From contig NC_011247.1 of assembly GCF_000019685.1 (NCBI RefSeq), positions 99,885 to 163,884 on the forward strand: 64,000 nucleotides of DNA, written 5' to 3'. Positions within the stretch are counted from its first letter, which is position 1. Each line of letters starts with the position of its first letter. The notes beneath the pieces were generated by a model, which saw only the letters and a program-made list of their open reading frames with translations, made no database searches and was not told the origin of the DNA. Below, piece after piece: positions 1-9,518 of the stretch. The stretch is from Borrelia duttonii Ly. Lineage in GTDB: Bacteria > Spirochaetota > Spirochaetia > Borreliales > Borreliaceae. Made by a program: the position numbers and the translations under genes.

Positions 1-148
1 AAAAATCTCTAAAACTTCCACTAGCCAAGACGAAATGCCCTTTTTCTAAAACATCACTCTTATAAATAAGCAAAGGATTATAATAACCAATATTATTCAA
101 CTTCACTTTATCTTCAATTAAATTGACATTAATTGTATCTTGTGGCAT
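1..148 (-). CDS. cp32-like prophage protein, DUF787 family, 5' part only
   Basis: The gene begins at an ATG ending at 148, behind a good ribosome site (AGGAG, about 6 nt upstream), and runs off the left edge; the 49 visible codons start MPQDTINVNLIEDKVKLNN. That opening is what I associate with the Borrelia-specific DUF787 family of cp32 prophages, a conserved virion/tail protein of unsettled role. It is the last visible gene of the minus-strand head operon, 45 nt after the DUF764-like gene. Family assignment is from memory of the N-terminus; the structural role is inferred from position. Confidence 0.6.
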   Translation of the reverse strand, partial: MPQDTINVNLIEDKVKLNNIGYYNPLLIYKSDVLEKGHFVLASGSFRDF

Positions 149-193
149 ATTATCTCCTATTTTTAAATTTAACTTTTAAGTTTAATTTATTTT

Positions 194-742
194 TTAATCT
201 ATTTTATTTTCAACAATTTGTATATTTGCCCTGTAATTCTGACTAAGTCCCAAAACACCTTTTAATCCATTACAAGAAGTCTTAACAAACCCTCCATTTA
301 TTAAATCACTTGTGGATTTTAAATAATAATTCAAAGATAAATCATATTCCTTTTCTAAAGGATTTTGTTTTAAAAACTTAAATTCAAATGCATTCTCATG
401 CAAAAATTCTAAAAAATATTCATAAATAGTATGCAATCCAACATATATCTTAAGTTCTCCAACCTCTCCCACAAATCCCAAAAAGAAAAGTATAAATTTA
501 AATCCAAACTCATTAACATTCTCATAAAAACTCCCACTTCTAAAATTCCTAACATCCAAAGAATCAAAACCTTCAGGCCTTATTACTAAAAGATAAGAAC
601 CATTAATTTCTAGATCATTTAAATATAAAGGATTATAAGAATTGATAATCTTCACTTTTAAAGAATGTTTCTTTAAATAATCTTTAAACTCAAACAATAT
701 TTTTACTAAAAAAGTTTGAGATTCATATAAACTCAGTAACAC
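194..742 (-). CDS. cp32-like prophage protein, DUF764-like
   Basis: This 182-residue protein has no signal peptide or membrane segment. Its length and its place between the DUF1506-like and DUF787-like genes fit the Borrelia DUF764 family. In tailed phages, small proteins at this position, after the capsid gene and before the large tail gene, are usually head-tail joining or tail-terminator components; I infer such a role here from synteny only. No catalytic motif is visible. The gene lies 32 nt downstream of its upstream neighbour and is presumably cotranscribed with it. Confidence 0.55.
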   Translation of the reverse strand: MLLSLYESQTFLVKILFEFKDYLKKHSLKVKIINSYNPLYLNDLEINGSYLLVIRPEGFDSLDVRNFRSGSFYENVNEFGFKFILFFLGFVGEVGELKIYVGLHTIYEYFLEFLHENAFEFKFLKQNPLEKEYDLSLNYYLKSTSDLINGGFVKTSCNGLKGVLGLSQNYRANIQIVENKID

Positions 743-774
743 AAATATTCTCCAAATAAACGTAAAAATTTAAG

Positions 775-1149
775 TTAAAGTTTTCTAAGCATCAAAACAA
801 TATATCTAAATCTTTGATTTAAAGAAAAATTTAAATGCCTACTTACACTTAAAATTTCCATAATATCATTACCCACTAATAATTGCTCTCCTGAATTAAA
901 ATCAAGAATATCTAAAGTATAAGTCTTTGCATGAATTTCTTTAACAAATATATTAGAACCAAAAAGCTCAATATTACTCTCACCACTTGGTAAAAACACT
1001 CCATCAAATTTAATAGGAGTTGTCTTATCAATCTTAATTTCATAAGAAAAATTGGTCCTGTTTTTAATTAAATTTTTCTTAAATAAAAACATTGGTTGTG
1101 TATACCTTTTCATATTGCGAACTATGGTTAAATTAATAGCATCCATCAT
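775..1149 (-). CDS. cp32-like prophage protein, DUF1506-like
   Basis: A 124-residue basic protein that begins MMDAIN, its start codon overlapping the end of the preceding gene by 4 nt, which implies translational coupling. The sequence is beta-rich in appearance, with no signal peptide. Length and order match the DUF1506 family of Borrelia cp32 prophages. A head-completion or neck protein is the plausible role by position (inference). A specific function cannot be read from the sequence. Confidence 0.55.
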   Translation of the reverse strand: MMDAINLTIVRNMKRYTQPMFLFKKNLIKNRTNFSYEIKIDKTTPIKFDGVFLPSGESNIELFGSNIFVKEIHAKTYTLDILDFNSGEQLLVGNDIMEILSVSRHLNFSLNQRFRYIVLMLRKL

Positions 1150-1550
1150 ACAACCCCTATTAAAACTTTTCTATTAGTCTTAATATCCTCTACAAGATTA
1201 TTAAAAGCAGAACAAAAATTATTAACCAAAACTTCACCACGCAATGCATCATCAAAATACTCAACTGATACTTCACCTAATCTTTCTGATTTAATTTTAC
1301 CCAAATCAAAATACAAAAGTTTTCCTCGCTTTTTAAGTTCACATCCAATAAAATAATAAATAAGCAAAAATACATTACTTGAATTTAAATCTTTAAGTCC
1401 TAAACCCCTGCTAAGTAAAACATCCTCAAGTAACCCTATATACAAATTAAATTCTTCAAAATTAAAATCTAAACTCTTAATCATAAGTAAATTCAATATT
1501 TTAGAATAAATTTTATCTAAATCCTCATTACTATCCATTATTATGTCCAA
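1146..1550 (-). CDS. cp32-like prophage protein, DUF3890-like
   Basis: A 134-residue protein rich in Leu, Asp and Asn, mostly helical by composition. It overlaps the probable capsid gene upstream by 10 nt and the DUF1506-like gene downstream by 4 nt, so it sits inside a tightly packed morphogenesis operon. Position directly after the capsid gene resembles phage head-tail adaptor proteins (the gp6-like family), which is also where I recall DUF3890 proteins in cp32. The role is inferred from synteny. ATG is used; an alternative in-frame ATG lies four codons downstream. Confidence 0.5.
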   Translation of the reverse strand: MDIIMDSNEDLDKIYSKILNLLMIKSLDFNFEEFNLYIGLLEDVLLSRGLGLKDLNSSNVFLLIYYFIGCELKKRGKLLYFDLGKIKSERLGEVSVEYFDDALRGEVLVNNFCSAFNNLVEDIKTNRKVLIGVV

Positions 1551-2464
1551 CTTATCTTAAATCTAAGTATTGATTTTTCACTTGCAAGAATACTTCCAAT
1601 AGAAAAATCCAAAAAACTAGTTCTAAAATTACTACTTGACATTTGTGTATATGCATTTAAAATTGGAGGATGTCCATCTTTTAGCAATAAAAGCTTAGAA
1701 CTTTTTGGATAAATTAACATCTCATCATCCAATAAATTGGTAGTCTCAAGCTCAATATCAGCATCATTATTTATTGCTCTTAGAGAATCAAACAACACAT
1801 CTTTATATGAATAATTATTATTACTCAATCTCTCAAGCAATATCGCTTTAATTTTAGGAGTTGTAAGTACTCTAAAAGGCACTCCTCGCTCATCTTCTAC
1901 ATTAATATTACCAATCTCATCATTACAAGCCTTTATTAAATCAGAAGCTTTAGTAATTTTAATATTTTTATCTATTTGTCCTGGAATATTAAGTAATCCA
2001 TACATAGTTTCTCTATTAGAATCATCAACCAAAAGTGTTCTCTCTCTAGAACCAGAAAAACACAAACCACCCCTTAAATAATGTGAACTTAAAAGTTTAT
2101 GTATTTGTGATAAGGAATACCTAAGTCCTTCTCTCATATTAATATTATTAACTGCTTGAATATCCAATCTGCCATCAGGTGCATAATATGTAAATGCATA
2201 TTGAAAAGGTAAATAATTAACAAGAACAACTTGTCTTTTAAACTTAATAGTAGCAACCGTACTAAAATCATTTACTTTCAGTGTTGGTAAATCCACGATA
2301 CTAGAATTCCATTTAATAACTCGCTCACTTGTAAGTGATGCATCATTAGTTTCTATTTGTTCATTATCAAAAAAATGATAATATTCAGGGATTGGCCTAT
2401 CAACAAAAAGAGAATCTCTAAGAGTATTTACAAATTCTTCATTATTAAATAAACTTTCACTCAA
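1541..2464 (-). CDS. probable major capsid protein of cp32-like prophage
   Basis: A 307-residue protein with no signal peptide. Its size and its position after the portal, DUF1357 and DUF228 genes make it the best candidate for the major capsid protein. The sequence contains an N-terminal acidic segment and a long central region with mixed alpha/beta character, compatible with an HK97-type subunit, but I see no diagnostic motif. It is preceded by a ribosome site (AGGAG, about 8 nt before ATG) and a gap of roughly 100 nt from the DUF228 gene. The capsid call is an inference from gene order. Confidence 0.5.
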   Translation of the reverse strand: MSESLFNNEEFVNTLRDSLFVDRPIPEYYHFFDNEQIETNDASLTSERVIKWNSSIVDLPTLKVNDFSTVATIKFKRQVVLVNYLPFQYAFTYYAPDGRLDIQAVNNINMREGLRYSLSQIHKLLSSHYLRGGLCFSGSRERTLLVDDSNRETMYGLLNIPGQIDKNIKITKASDLIKACNDEIGNINVEDERGVPFRVLTTPKIKAILLERLSNNNYSYKDVLFDSLRAINNDADIELETTNLLDDEMLIYPKSSKLLLLKDGHPPILNAYTQMSSSNFRTSFLDFSIGSILASEKSILRFKISWT

Positions 2465-2560
2465 TGTTTAATATCTCCTTAATTTTAACTAATTTTTTCA
2501 AATTTATTTTTAAAATTGAATTATTAATTCAATTACTATTTAAATTACCATATCATTTAC

Positions 2561-3154
2561 TTATAAAGGCTTACTGATAAGCATTACCTTTGCACCATAA
2601 AATCCTGACTTATCTTTAAACTCTAAAGCATCACTTAAAGCCAAAGCTTGCATATAAGTACCATTGGCCTTCACCTTTGAAAGTACTCCCATATCATCAA
2701 AAACCAATTTATCACCAGACTTAACATTCATATCTGACAACAAAATACATTCAAAACTATTTGCAATTGAGATGACTGTTGCTGTTCGTGTCAAATCATC
2801 ATAATCTATGCAAATTCCATAAAGATCACTCCCACCACCACGTGTCACGCAAGTTGACATACCATTTTGCACAACAAGTTTAACTCCACGTTTATAGCAA
2901 AACCCAATATCTTGATAATTTTCAAATTTATCTGCCAAAGAATACTGCAAGCCCCCTCTATGAGCAAAATAAATATCTAGAGATCCAAACTGAACCTCTC
3001 TATCAAAAACTGCTGGATATGTGGTATGATCTTTTAGTCGCATCAAAACTTCTGATTGCTTGCCCAATTTTAAAGATGCAAGTTCACTCTCAAGTCTATC
3101 CTTTTCCCTAGTAAGTCTCTCGACACTGGCCTCTAATGCACTCTTATCTGCCAT
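2561..3154 (-). CDS. DUF228 family prophage structural protein
   Basis: A 197-residue protein. Residues 1-32 form a short coiled coil rich in Glu, Arg and Leu; the rest is a compact beta-rich domain containing VTRGGGSDLYGICIDY and a final KVMLISKPL. This layout matches the Borrelia DUF228 family, present in one or two copies beside the capsid gene in cp32. Small beta-domain proteins at this position in tailed phages are commonly capsid decoration proteins, so decoration or head stabilisation is a reasonable inference. A ribosome site (GGAG, spacing 8) precedes the ATG. Confidence 0.65.
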   Translation of the reverse strand: MADKSALEASVERLTREKDRLESELASLKLGKQSEVLMRLKDHTTYPAVFDREVQFGSLDIYFAHRGGLQYSLADKFENYQDIGFCYKRGVKLVVQNGMSTCVTRGGGSDLYGICIDYDDLTRTATVISIANSFECILLSDMNVKSGDKLVFDDMGVLSKVKANGTYMQALALSDALEFKDKSGFYGAKVMLISKPL

Positions 3155-3209
3155 AAATACTCTCCTATTTTAAATTTATATTAAACTTAAATTAACTTAA
3201 CTTAAAGAT

Positions 3210-3770
3210 TTAAACATTATAAAAATCTTGCCTAATTTGCATCCACTCATTAAGCATTGCCTGTTTTAAATCTTTATAATCTTTTATTTTATGACTTGCA
3301 TTTCTTAAATTTAACACCTCCTGAACATTGCCTTTAGTAAAAGTCATAAGACCATATGAATTATTACTATTTTTAAATGAATCAATACTCACACTTGCAA
3401 GTCTTAGCAATATATCTTTAATCTGACTATTTAAATTTAAAATATCAAGACTACCTGCAACTGCCAATATTTGCTTCTCATCAACATATTTTTTAATGAG
3501 TTCACACACTTGAATATCTAAAACTTCACCAAGTGCATGACCTGAATTAATAAGTTCTTTTGTATTATAACTTAAACTCAAGTTATCATCAGCAAGCCTA
3601 GTAATCCAAACAGCTCTAGTTAACAATTCATTATTATTAATATCATTACTGATATTATGTTCAAATTTATTATTAAGTTTATTATCAATATTTAAATCTT
3701 GATTTACATCAACAGTTTTATCACCATCTTCAATGTCATTCTTTAGATTAACACCAGAAGCCTTTATCAT
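3210..3770 (-). CDS. DUF1357 family prophage protein, possible scaffold
   Basis: A 186-residue protein overlapping the end of the portal gene by 4 nt. The first 45 residues are very acidic and Asn-rich (repeated ND, DIN and NN), apparently disordered; the remainder is helical. The composition and the place between portal and head genes resemble a phage scaffolding protein or minor head protein, and the family placement is the Borrelia DUF1357 group. Role inferred from position and composition; no protease or nucleic-acid motif is seen. Confidence 0.55.
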   Translation of the reverse strand: MIKASGVNLKNDIEDGDKTVDVNQDLNIDNKLNNKFEHNISNDINNNELLTRAVWITRLADDNLSLSYNTKELINSGHALGEVLDIQVCELIKKYVDEKQILAVAGSLDILNLNSQIKDILLRLASVSIDSFKNSNNSYGLMTFTKGNVQEVLNLRNASHKIKDYKDLKQAMLNEWMQIRQDFYNV

Positions 3771-4978
3771 TCACTAAACCTCCTAAAATTAAAATGTAAT
3801 TTACTATTTAATATTTCTATCTCATCATCACTTAAAGAATTCGATCTTACAATATCTAAATACTTAGAATAAACATCAAGAAACATCTTATCTTCCTCCA
3901 ATCTTTCTTTATCACTAAGTACAATTAGATCATTAAAACACATATTAAGCCTATAATACTTATTAAGCTTAATATTAACTGAGAGTGCTACTGCTTCCTG
4001 AACGGTATGTAAAAAATCAATATAGTTAGTCCTATCTCCCTTACCATCACTCCCCAAACCCTTTACCTGCTCATTAAAATTTCTCGTCAATGGTTCTTTA
4101 CTATCAGCACCTATTTTTGCTTTTACAAGTTCAAATGCATCCTTTAAAAAAGAGAGATCATATTTTATAACCTGCAAACTTGCTCCCTCATCAGCACTAT
4201 AAAATACTCCATCATTACTCAATCCACTCTTTAATCTCTCAATCACACGGCTAAGCTCATAATCGACTGTTTCCAAATTTTTTTGATTATCATCATTTTT
4301 AAAAAATGTAGAAAATAAACCTCTGCCCTTACTACTAAAATGACTTATTTGATTCTTAGCATCCTGTAAAGCATCCATAAGACCAACCAATTGTTCGTCC
4401 TTGTAAAATAAAAAATTATATTGCCCAATACGTTTTTCTATTTCTGTATATATCTGCTCTAACAAACAAATATCTAAAAGTAAACTTTGAGTGTAAACTG
4501 GTGTATGTTCATTCAATACATAATCAAAATTCTCATAAATTATAACTCTACTTTTATGCACAATAATAAAAGTACCATCATCTTGAAAATACTTTAAATA
4601 ATCACTATTGTGATCATCTTTTATTCGATTATAATCTAAATACTTAAATCCAAATGGCAATTCATCATTAACACTTTTACTTAAATCTTCATACAAATCT
4701 TTAGGTCTAATTAAAATATATCCAGCACCATTAAATCTATAACTTATAATTGCTTCAAGAAGTGCATTTGAAAGTTCTAAATTTAAAAATTGCAAACTAC
4801 TATAATCAAGAGAATCTTTGAAAGATTCTAATTTAATTCCACACTTCAATGCATCTTCTGCTGAATTTTCTATATAATTCCTAAAGAATAACGAATATTT
4901 ATAAAGCTTTAATGGATCTATTGAATATCTTTTAAATAACGCATGTTCAAAATCATTCACATTTTTTTTAAATATCAT
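3767..4978 (-). CDS. phage portal protein (DUF1073-like)
   Basis: A 403-residue protein matching DUF1073-type portal proteins in length and layout. It contains an internal RPKDLYEDL segment, a long helical stem region around residues 195-300, and a glycine-rich loop near residues 305-312. Portals form the dodecameric DNA gate at one capsid vertex and dock the terminase. It heads the minus-strand head operon. The terminase gene that normally lies immediately upstream in cp32 is absent here and is found about 21 kb away at 25733-27085, so this operon has been separated from it. Upstream there is only about 250 nt of noncoding DNA and then a lipoprotein gene. Confidence 0.7.
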   Translation of the reverse strand: MIFKKNVNDFEHALFKRYSIDPLKLYKYSLFFRNYIENSAEDALKCGIKLESFKDSLDYSSLQFLNLELSNALLEAIISYRFNGAGYILIRPKDLYEDLSKSVNDELPFGFKYLDYNRIKDDHNSDYLKYFQDDGTFIIVHKSRVIIYENFDYVLNEHTPVYTQSLLLDICLLEQIYTEIEKRIGQYNFLFYKDEQLVGLMDALQDAKNQISHFSSKGRGLFSTFFKNDDNQKNLETVDYELSRVIERLKSGLSNDGVFYSADEGASLQVIKYDLSFLKDAFELVKAKIGADSKEPLTRNFNEQVKGLGSDGKGDRTNYIDFLHTVQEAVALSVNIKLNKYYRLNMCFNDLIVLSDKERLEEDKMFLDVYSKYLDIVRSNSLSDDEIEILNSKLHFNFRRFSE

Positions 4979-5142
4979 AAATTAATTATATCATTGATAT
5001 TTAACTTTGTAAATTAAATATCAAAAATATCAATCAAATTTACAAATAATTATACATATACATCTATTTTTTGAGTCTTAATTTATTTAAGACTTTAAAT
5101 AAAATTTATCAACAATAAACATTATCAAAAATATAAATAAAT

Positions 5143-5172
5143 TTACCTTAAGACCCAAAAGTCTTAAGGTAA
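5143..5172 (-). terminator. hairpin terminator after the 5234-6514 lipoprotein gene
   Basis: Perfect 12-bp inverted repeat with arms TTACCTTAAGAC and GTCTTAAGGTAA around a 6-nt loop, about 60 nt downstream of the minus-strand lipoprotein gene. A second, 8-bp hairpin carrying the same AGTCTTAA core lies at 5074-5094. Strong U-tracts are not evident, so termination is likely but not certain. Confidence 0.6.
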
Positions 5173-5233
5173 GTAACTAAATTTATAAATATTTATAAAT
5201 CCAAACAATAACCAAAATAACTAAACTTATTTA

Positions 5234-6514
5234 TTATTGTCCAAAAATACCTCGTTTTAGTTGAGCCAAATCAGAACTATTAGAAGCGTGAAATTTAGCT
5301 TCCATCATCCATATTAAGTCTTGAGTATCTGCAGATTTATCAGAAGAATCAGCATAGTACCACAAAGTATCTGCCACATTTTCAAAGAATACTCTTATAG
5401 AACTAGAATAATCCTTATAACAAAGAGCTAAATCAATCAAAGCTGCAACATGATCATAATTTTTAATATCACTAGAAGACTTAATTCCAGCTTTCTCTAA
5501 AATATCACTGTTATCTCTGACACCATTCTCAATTAAAGATTTAACTTCTGCTGAATTTGCAGCATTTTCCTTCATAAAGTCATAAAATTTTTTCACAGAG
5601 CGTCCAAGTTCCCATCTTCTTATATCACCAGCAATAGTATCTTCTTTGGACATACGCATTAATTTTTCATATTTTGTTTCAATTTTCTCTTTATAATCTT
5701 GACGGTTTTTAAGTCCACTAGAATAGGAATTTTTATCTATAAGAGCAATAACATCTTTAAGATGTTTTTCTAAAAAATTAAACATCTTTTTCTCATCATC
5801 AGAAATATACATTTTTGTAGCTCTTTCTCCTGGACGAACCTTGTAAGTTTGACAGTAAACTTTAGGACGTGATTCATTATTCATTTTGTGTCCAGAATAA
5901 TTTGTAGGCTTTTCATATGTATTTTGCTTAGTAGAAACAGAAACAGGTTTTCTGGTTTTTACAACAGGAGAAGCAACTACTTGTTTAATTGCACCATTAA
6001 CATCTCCTTCTAATTTAGCAACCAAAGATTTAAAATCTGAACCCTTAGCAACAACCTCTGATACATTAGCAACTAAATCTCCTTGCACCTCACCTGGCTT
6101 ACCAAAAACTTCTGCCTTAACATCAGCAACCAATTTCTTAGCACCATCAAGAGCAACAACCATTGCCTCCCCAACAGCAGAAACATCAATCTTACCATCT
6201 CTATCAACATTAACAGAAATTGAGCCTTTACCTTCAGCACCAATAACAACATCTTTATCTTTATAAACAAAAGTACCATCTTCATTTAGAACAACAACAT
6301 TACCATGTTCATCAAAATAATTACCCTGATCATCAACATAATAATATTCATATTCAACATGTTCCTCGATAAGATCACCCAAGAAACGTTCTGCACCTTC
6401 AATAATAGTTTGCAACCTATCTTTCCCTTCATCATCTTTACCAAGCAATCCAGTCAAATCACAACCAAATGATAAGATGATTAAGAGAGTAATAAAAATT
6501 TTATAAATCTTCAT
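5234..6514 (-). CDS. large surface lipoprotein, family not identified
   Basis: A 426-residue predicted lipoprotein. Residues 1-18 form a signal peptide ending in the lipobox LSFGC, so lipidation is expected at Cys18. A tyrosine/glutamate-rich stretch and a DGKIDVSAVGEAMV-type repetitive region follow (residues 50-170), then a basic linker and a helical C-terminal domain (about 235-420). That C-terminal domain resembles in layout the one ending the 17222-19423 protein. The ATG at 6514 has a strong GGAGG about 7 nt upstream. The gene ends the island beside the phage portal gene. Function unknown; surface exposure is inferred from the lipobox. Confidence 0.75.
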   Translation of the reverse strand: MKIYKIFITLLIILSFGCDLTGLLGKDDEGKDRLQTIIEGAERFLGDLIEEHVEYEYYYVDDQGNYFDEHGNVVVLNEDGTFVYKDKDVVIGAEGKGSISVNVDRDGKIDVSAVGEAMVVALDGAKKLVADVKAEVFGKPGEVQGDLVANVSEVVAKGSDFKSLVAKLEGDVNGAIKQVVASPVVKTRKPVSVSTKQNTYEKPTNYSGHKMNNESRPKVYCQTYKVRPGERATKMYISDDEKKMFNFLEKHLKDVIALIDKNSYSSGLKNRQDYKEKIETKYEKLMRMSKEDTIAGDIRRWELGRSVKKFYDFMKENAANSAEVKSLIENGVRDNSDILEKAGIKSSSDIKNYDHVAALIDLALCYKDYSSSIRVFFENVADTLWYYADSSDKSADTQDLIWMMEAKFHASNSSDLAQLKRGIFGQ

Positions 6515-6809
6515 TATTTTCCTCCTTACATAAGTTAAATAAATTTTTAAATACTAAGTTTAACAAATATACACCAATAAATTAAAATTTAAAGAACAAA
6601 TATATAAAAATGATTGTAAGCCATCTTCTATAACAATTATTTTGAAACTGTTTACATAAAAGCAAACATGCTCTACATTTCAATTAATGCCAATCGCAAA
6701 TACAGATAAAAATATAAATATATTTATCCCAATATAATTAAAACAATATTGTTATATTAATTTAATTATGTTAGTTTTTAAAATACGTTTAAATAAATGG
6801 AGAATGTTT

Positions 6810-7848
6810 ATGCAAAAATTATCACAAATATTTATTATTTTATGTTTATTAACAAACTGCGATCTTAAAACAAAACAAAGGGTTGATGATGGGGGGGGTT
6901 GATGAGCAAAATCCTAAATCAACACAACAACAAACAGAGCCAACAGAGCCAGAAATAACATTTAATCAAGAAGCTCAAAAAATAATACAAAAACTAAATC
7001 CTGAAGAGAATGAAGCATTAATGTTTGTAATCAATGCTTTATACAATAAAAAAACAGATAAAGACAACAAAGCTTATACAATCAAACAAATTAATGACTT
7101 TATAATACATTTGGATGCAGAACAAATTAGAGAGATGATTGCAAATACTATAAAAGTATTAAAAGAAACAAATATAAAAGTATTAAAAGATAAAAAAGAG
7201 ACAAATGAAGGATTTGAAAACATTAGGCATTACCCCCACGGCAAAGAGCTAAATAAACGACTAAAGAAAATAATAAATAAATATATGGAAGATATTCAAC
7301 AAGCTGCTAATCAAGTTTCTTTTGATATTGCAAAAATTAATATCCAAAACACACTTATAGATAATGATGAAATAAAAAAAATATATGATGAGGAAAACCG
7401 AGCCATAGAGGTTCAAAGAATGCACGACAGAGCAAAAAAAGAAGACAAAGATTCATGGTATCCATATTATGCCTTCCTACATTTTGTAATAATACCTGAA
7501 AAAAGTTGCACACATGACCAATTCAACCAGTTTATATTAAATAGGGGACCAAATAAAATAAAAACCATATTTAAAAAATTGACACCAGCTCTAAAAGCTG
7601 AAAAAAGTGCAAAAAAAACGATTTTCCAAATTGCTGATAAGTGTCAACAAGATAAACTATATTCGACACTATGCTTACATGCTATAAATTCACGCAAAGC
7701 AATGATACAAGCTATTGCTAATGGTAATCTTGACTTTGATCAAATTGAGGCAAATTTGATGCAACTTCCTTCTTACTTAGATCAAATTAAAGCACTTCAA
7801 AAACAAGCAGAAGATATTTTAAAAGATCAAAAAGAAGAAACTAAATGA
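6810..7848 (+). CDS. BTA121-type surface lipoprotein, frameshifted at a G8 tract
   Basis: The lipoprotein start is the ATG at 6810 behind GGAGAATG; it encodes MQKLSQIFIILCLLTNC, a signal peptide with lipobox LTNC. This frame stops at 6900-6902, just after a run of eight G (6891-6898). The remaining 315 or so codons continue in the next frame to 7848; with seven G the two frames join perfectly. The main body has a BTA121-like module (around LNPEENEALMFVINAL to MIANTIKVL) and a shorter second module (THDQFNQFILNRGPNKIKT). Either a phase-variable gene switched off, a true pseudogene, or a homopolymer sequencing error. An internal TTG at 6883 could restart translation, but without the lipid signal. 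Confidence 0.75.
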
Positions 7849-7919
7849 ATAAAACCAACAAAAATCATGCTTAGCAAGCTTTAGCAAAGCTATACATATA
7901 ATACAAAATTAAAAGAAAC

Positions 7920-7946
7920 AATCTCCATCAATATACGATGGAGATT
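7920..7946 (+). terminator. hairpin terminator after first BTA121-type gene
   Basis: Arms ATCTCCATC and GATGGAGAT around a 7-nt loop, about 70 nt after the stop. The same ATCTCCAT/ATGGAGAT stem recurs at 17052-17082 after the last gene of the array. The rest of the 7849-8158 gap is AT-rich with no other structure seen. Confidence 0.6.
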
Positions 7947-8158
7947 AATATTAATTCATATTTAATTAAATCTAAAAACAAACTCTAAATAAACTAATTA
8001 AGTCTAAAAAAAGAAAATCATACTGCTTAAACAACTATTTAATTTATAATCTTCTTGATTACCCGACTTAAAAATAAATACATAAATCATATTTTACATT
8101 TGTATATATCTTGAATATTTCTATACATGATAAAATAAATTAAAAGCGAGGATGCATA

Positions 8159-9343
8159 ATGCAAAAATGGTTAATATTATTTATTATTTCATATTTATTA
8201 ATAAGTTATAATAATCCCCAAAAGAATACAAAAACTGCCACATCCAACAATGATTATCATTTAAAACAAACAGCAATACCAAAAACAACAAACAAAGACC
8301 AAATAGCAAACAACATTTATGATCAAAATAGTCAATTCCATAAATTGATATTAAATACAACTCCAAAAAAAACTAAATATACATTTAAAAATATTGTAAA
8401 AAATTTTGACAACCAAAATATTGCAAACAAAAATATTCATAAGACCACTGCAAAACAAATTGCAGACTCTCAATCTTCAACACCAGATTTTATATCAAAT
8501 TCAACAGCACAACTAAATTCAAAAGAAAATGAAGCATTAAATTTTTTAACAGAAACTTTAAAAGACAATAATATCGTTAAAGATAGCAAAACTTATATGG
8601 ATAAAGAAATTAATGATTTTATAATATATTTAAAACCACAACAAATTAAAAAAATGATTGCAAATATTCAACAAGCATTAAAAGAGATAGAAAATATAGA
8701 AAGCAATATAAAAAAGGTCTATGATTATAAAAAACAAAAAACCGAACTAAATAATCGATTAAAAGACGAAATAAATAATTATAAAATAGCCCTTAAACTA
8801 GCTGCCAATCAAGAATCTTTCGATACTATAAAGACCAATATTCAAAACACATCTATTAATCTAACCGAAATTACAAATATACAAAATGAAGCAAAACGAG
8901 CTATTGACGTTCAAGAGATATCTTTAAATCTAACTGATGATGAACTTTGTGCATTATTTTTCTTCGTAGAACCTTTACAAGAAATAAATTACAAAACCTC
9001 TAATAAACATTATACATATGACCAATTTAATCAATTTATATTATATCTAGGAATAGATAAAGTTAAAGATATGCTTAAAAATATTGTAAAAGAATTTCAT
9101 AAAGAAAAAGCTGTAACATACTACATTAAGAAAATCATCAAGAATAGAAACCCCAAAAATAATTTGAATAATTACTTAGAATTCATCAAACAAGATTACA
9201 AAAGATTGCTTCTAGAAGCTTTTGGCAATAGTACAATTTCTCCTGATGTTATTATACAAAACATTAAAAAAATCTCTTTTGATAAATTTGACAAAATCAG
9301 ACAGAAAGCAATAGGTATTATCAAAAACCAACTATATAAATAA
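8159..9343 (+). CDS. BTA121-type protein with degenerate lipobox
   Basis: A 394-residue member of the MQK-led family. The N-terminus MQKWLILFIISYLLISYNN is a signal peptide, but the lipobox cysteine found in all neighbours (LISCN) is replaced by Tyr (TAT instead of TGT, one G-to-A change). The protein may therefore be secreted without lipid, held in the inner membrane, or non-functional at the surface. A low-complexity Asn/Lys/Thr-rich spacer (about 20-110) precedes one long module (LNSKENEALNFLTETL to IQQALKEIE) and one shorter module (TYDQFNQFILYLGIDKVKDML). ATG with a weak GCGAGG ribosome site. Confidence 0.75.
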   Translation: MQKWLILFIISYLLISYNNPQKNTKTATSNNDYHLKQTAIPKTTNKDQIANNIYDQNSQFHKLILNTTPKKTKYTFKNIVKNFDNQNIANKNIHKTTAKQIADSQSSTPDFISNSTAQLNSKENEALNFLTETLKDNNIVKDSKTYMDKEINDFIIYLKPQQIKKMIANIQQALKEIENIESNIKKVYDYKKQKTELNNRLKDEINNYKIALKLAANQESFDTIKTNIQNTSINLTEITNIQNEAKRAIDVQEISLNLTDDELCALFFFVEPLQEINYKTSNKHYTYDQFNQFILYLGIDKVKDMLKNIVKEFHKEKAVTYYIKKIIKNRNPKNNLNNYLEFIKQDYKRLLLEAFGNSTISPDVIIQNIKKISFDKFDKIRQKAIGIIKNQLYK

Positions 9344-9417
9344 TAAAATATAAATTTATTATTCTTAAATTAAAAGTAATTACCATTATAGACTTAAAAA
9401 ATTGATTATATTATTTT

Positions 9418-9443
9418 AAAAATATCAATTTTTTGATATTTTT
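9418..9443 (+). terminator. hairpin terminator with T-run
   Basis: AAAATATCAA pairs with TTGATATTTT around a TTTT loop, followed by a run of T; about 75 nt after the 8159-9343 gene. Rho-independent terminator by form. Confidence 0.65.
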
Positions 9444-9518
9444 TTTATTTAAAAAATATTGATATATATTTAAAGTAGCAAACACAAAAATAATTTTAAA
9501 ACTGGAGGATATTTATTT

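Noticed and set aside
6883..6900. Translation start at the internal TTG (6883) of the first BTA121-type gene
   Set aside because: It would remove the signal peptide that lies in frame once a G is removed, and no ribosome site is placed for it; the upstream ATG at 6810 is the family start.
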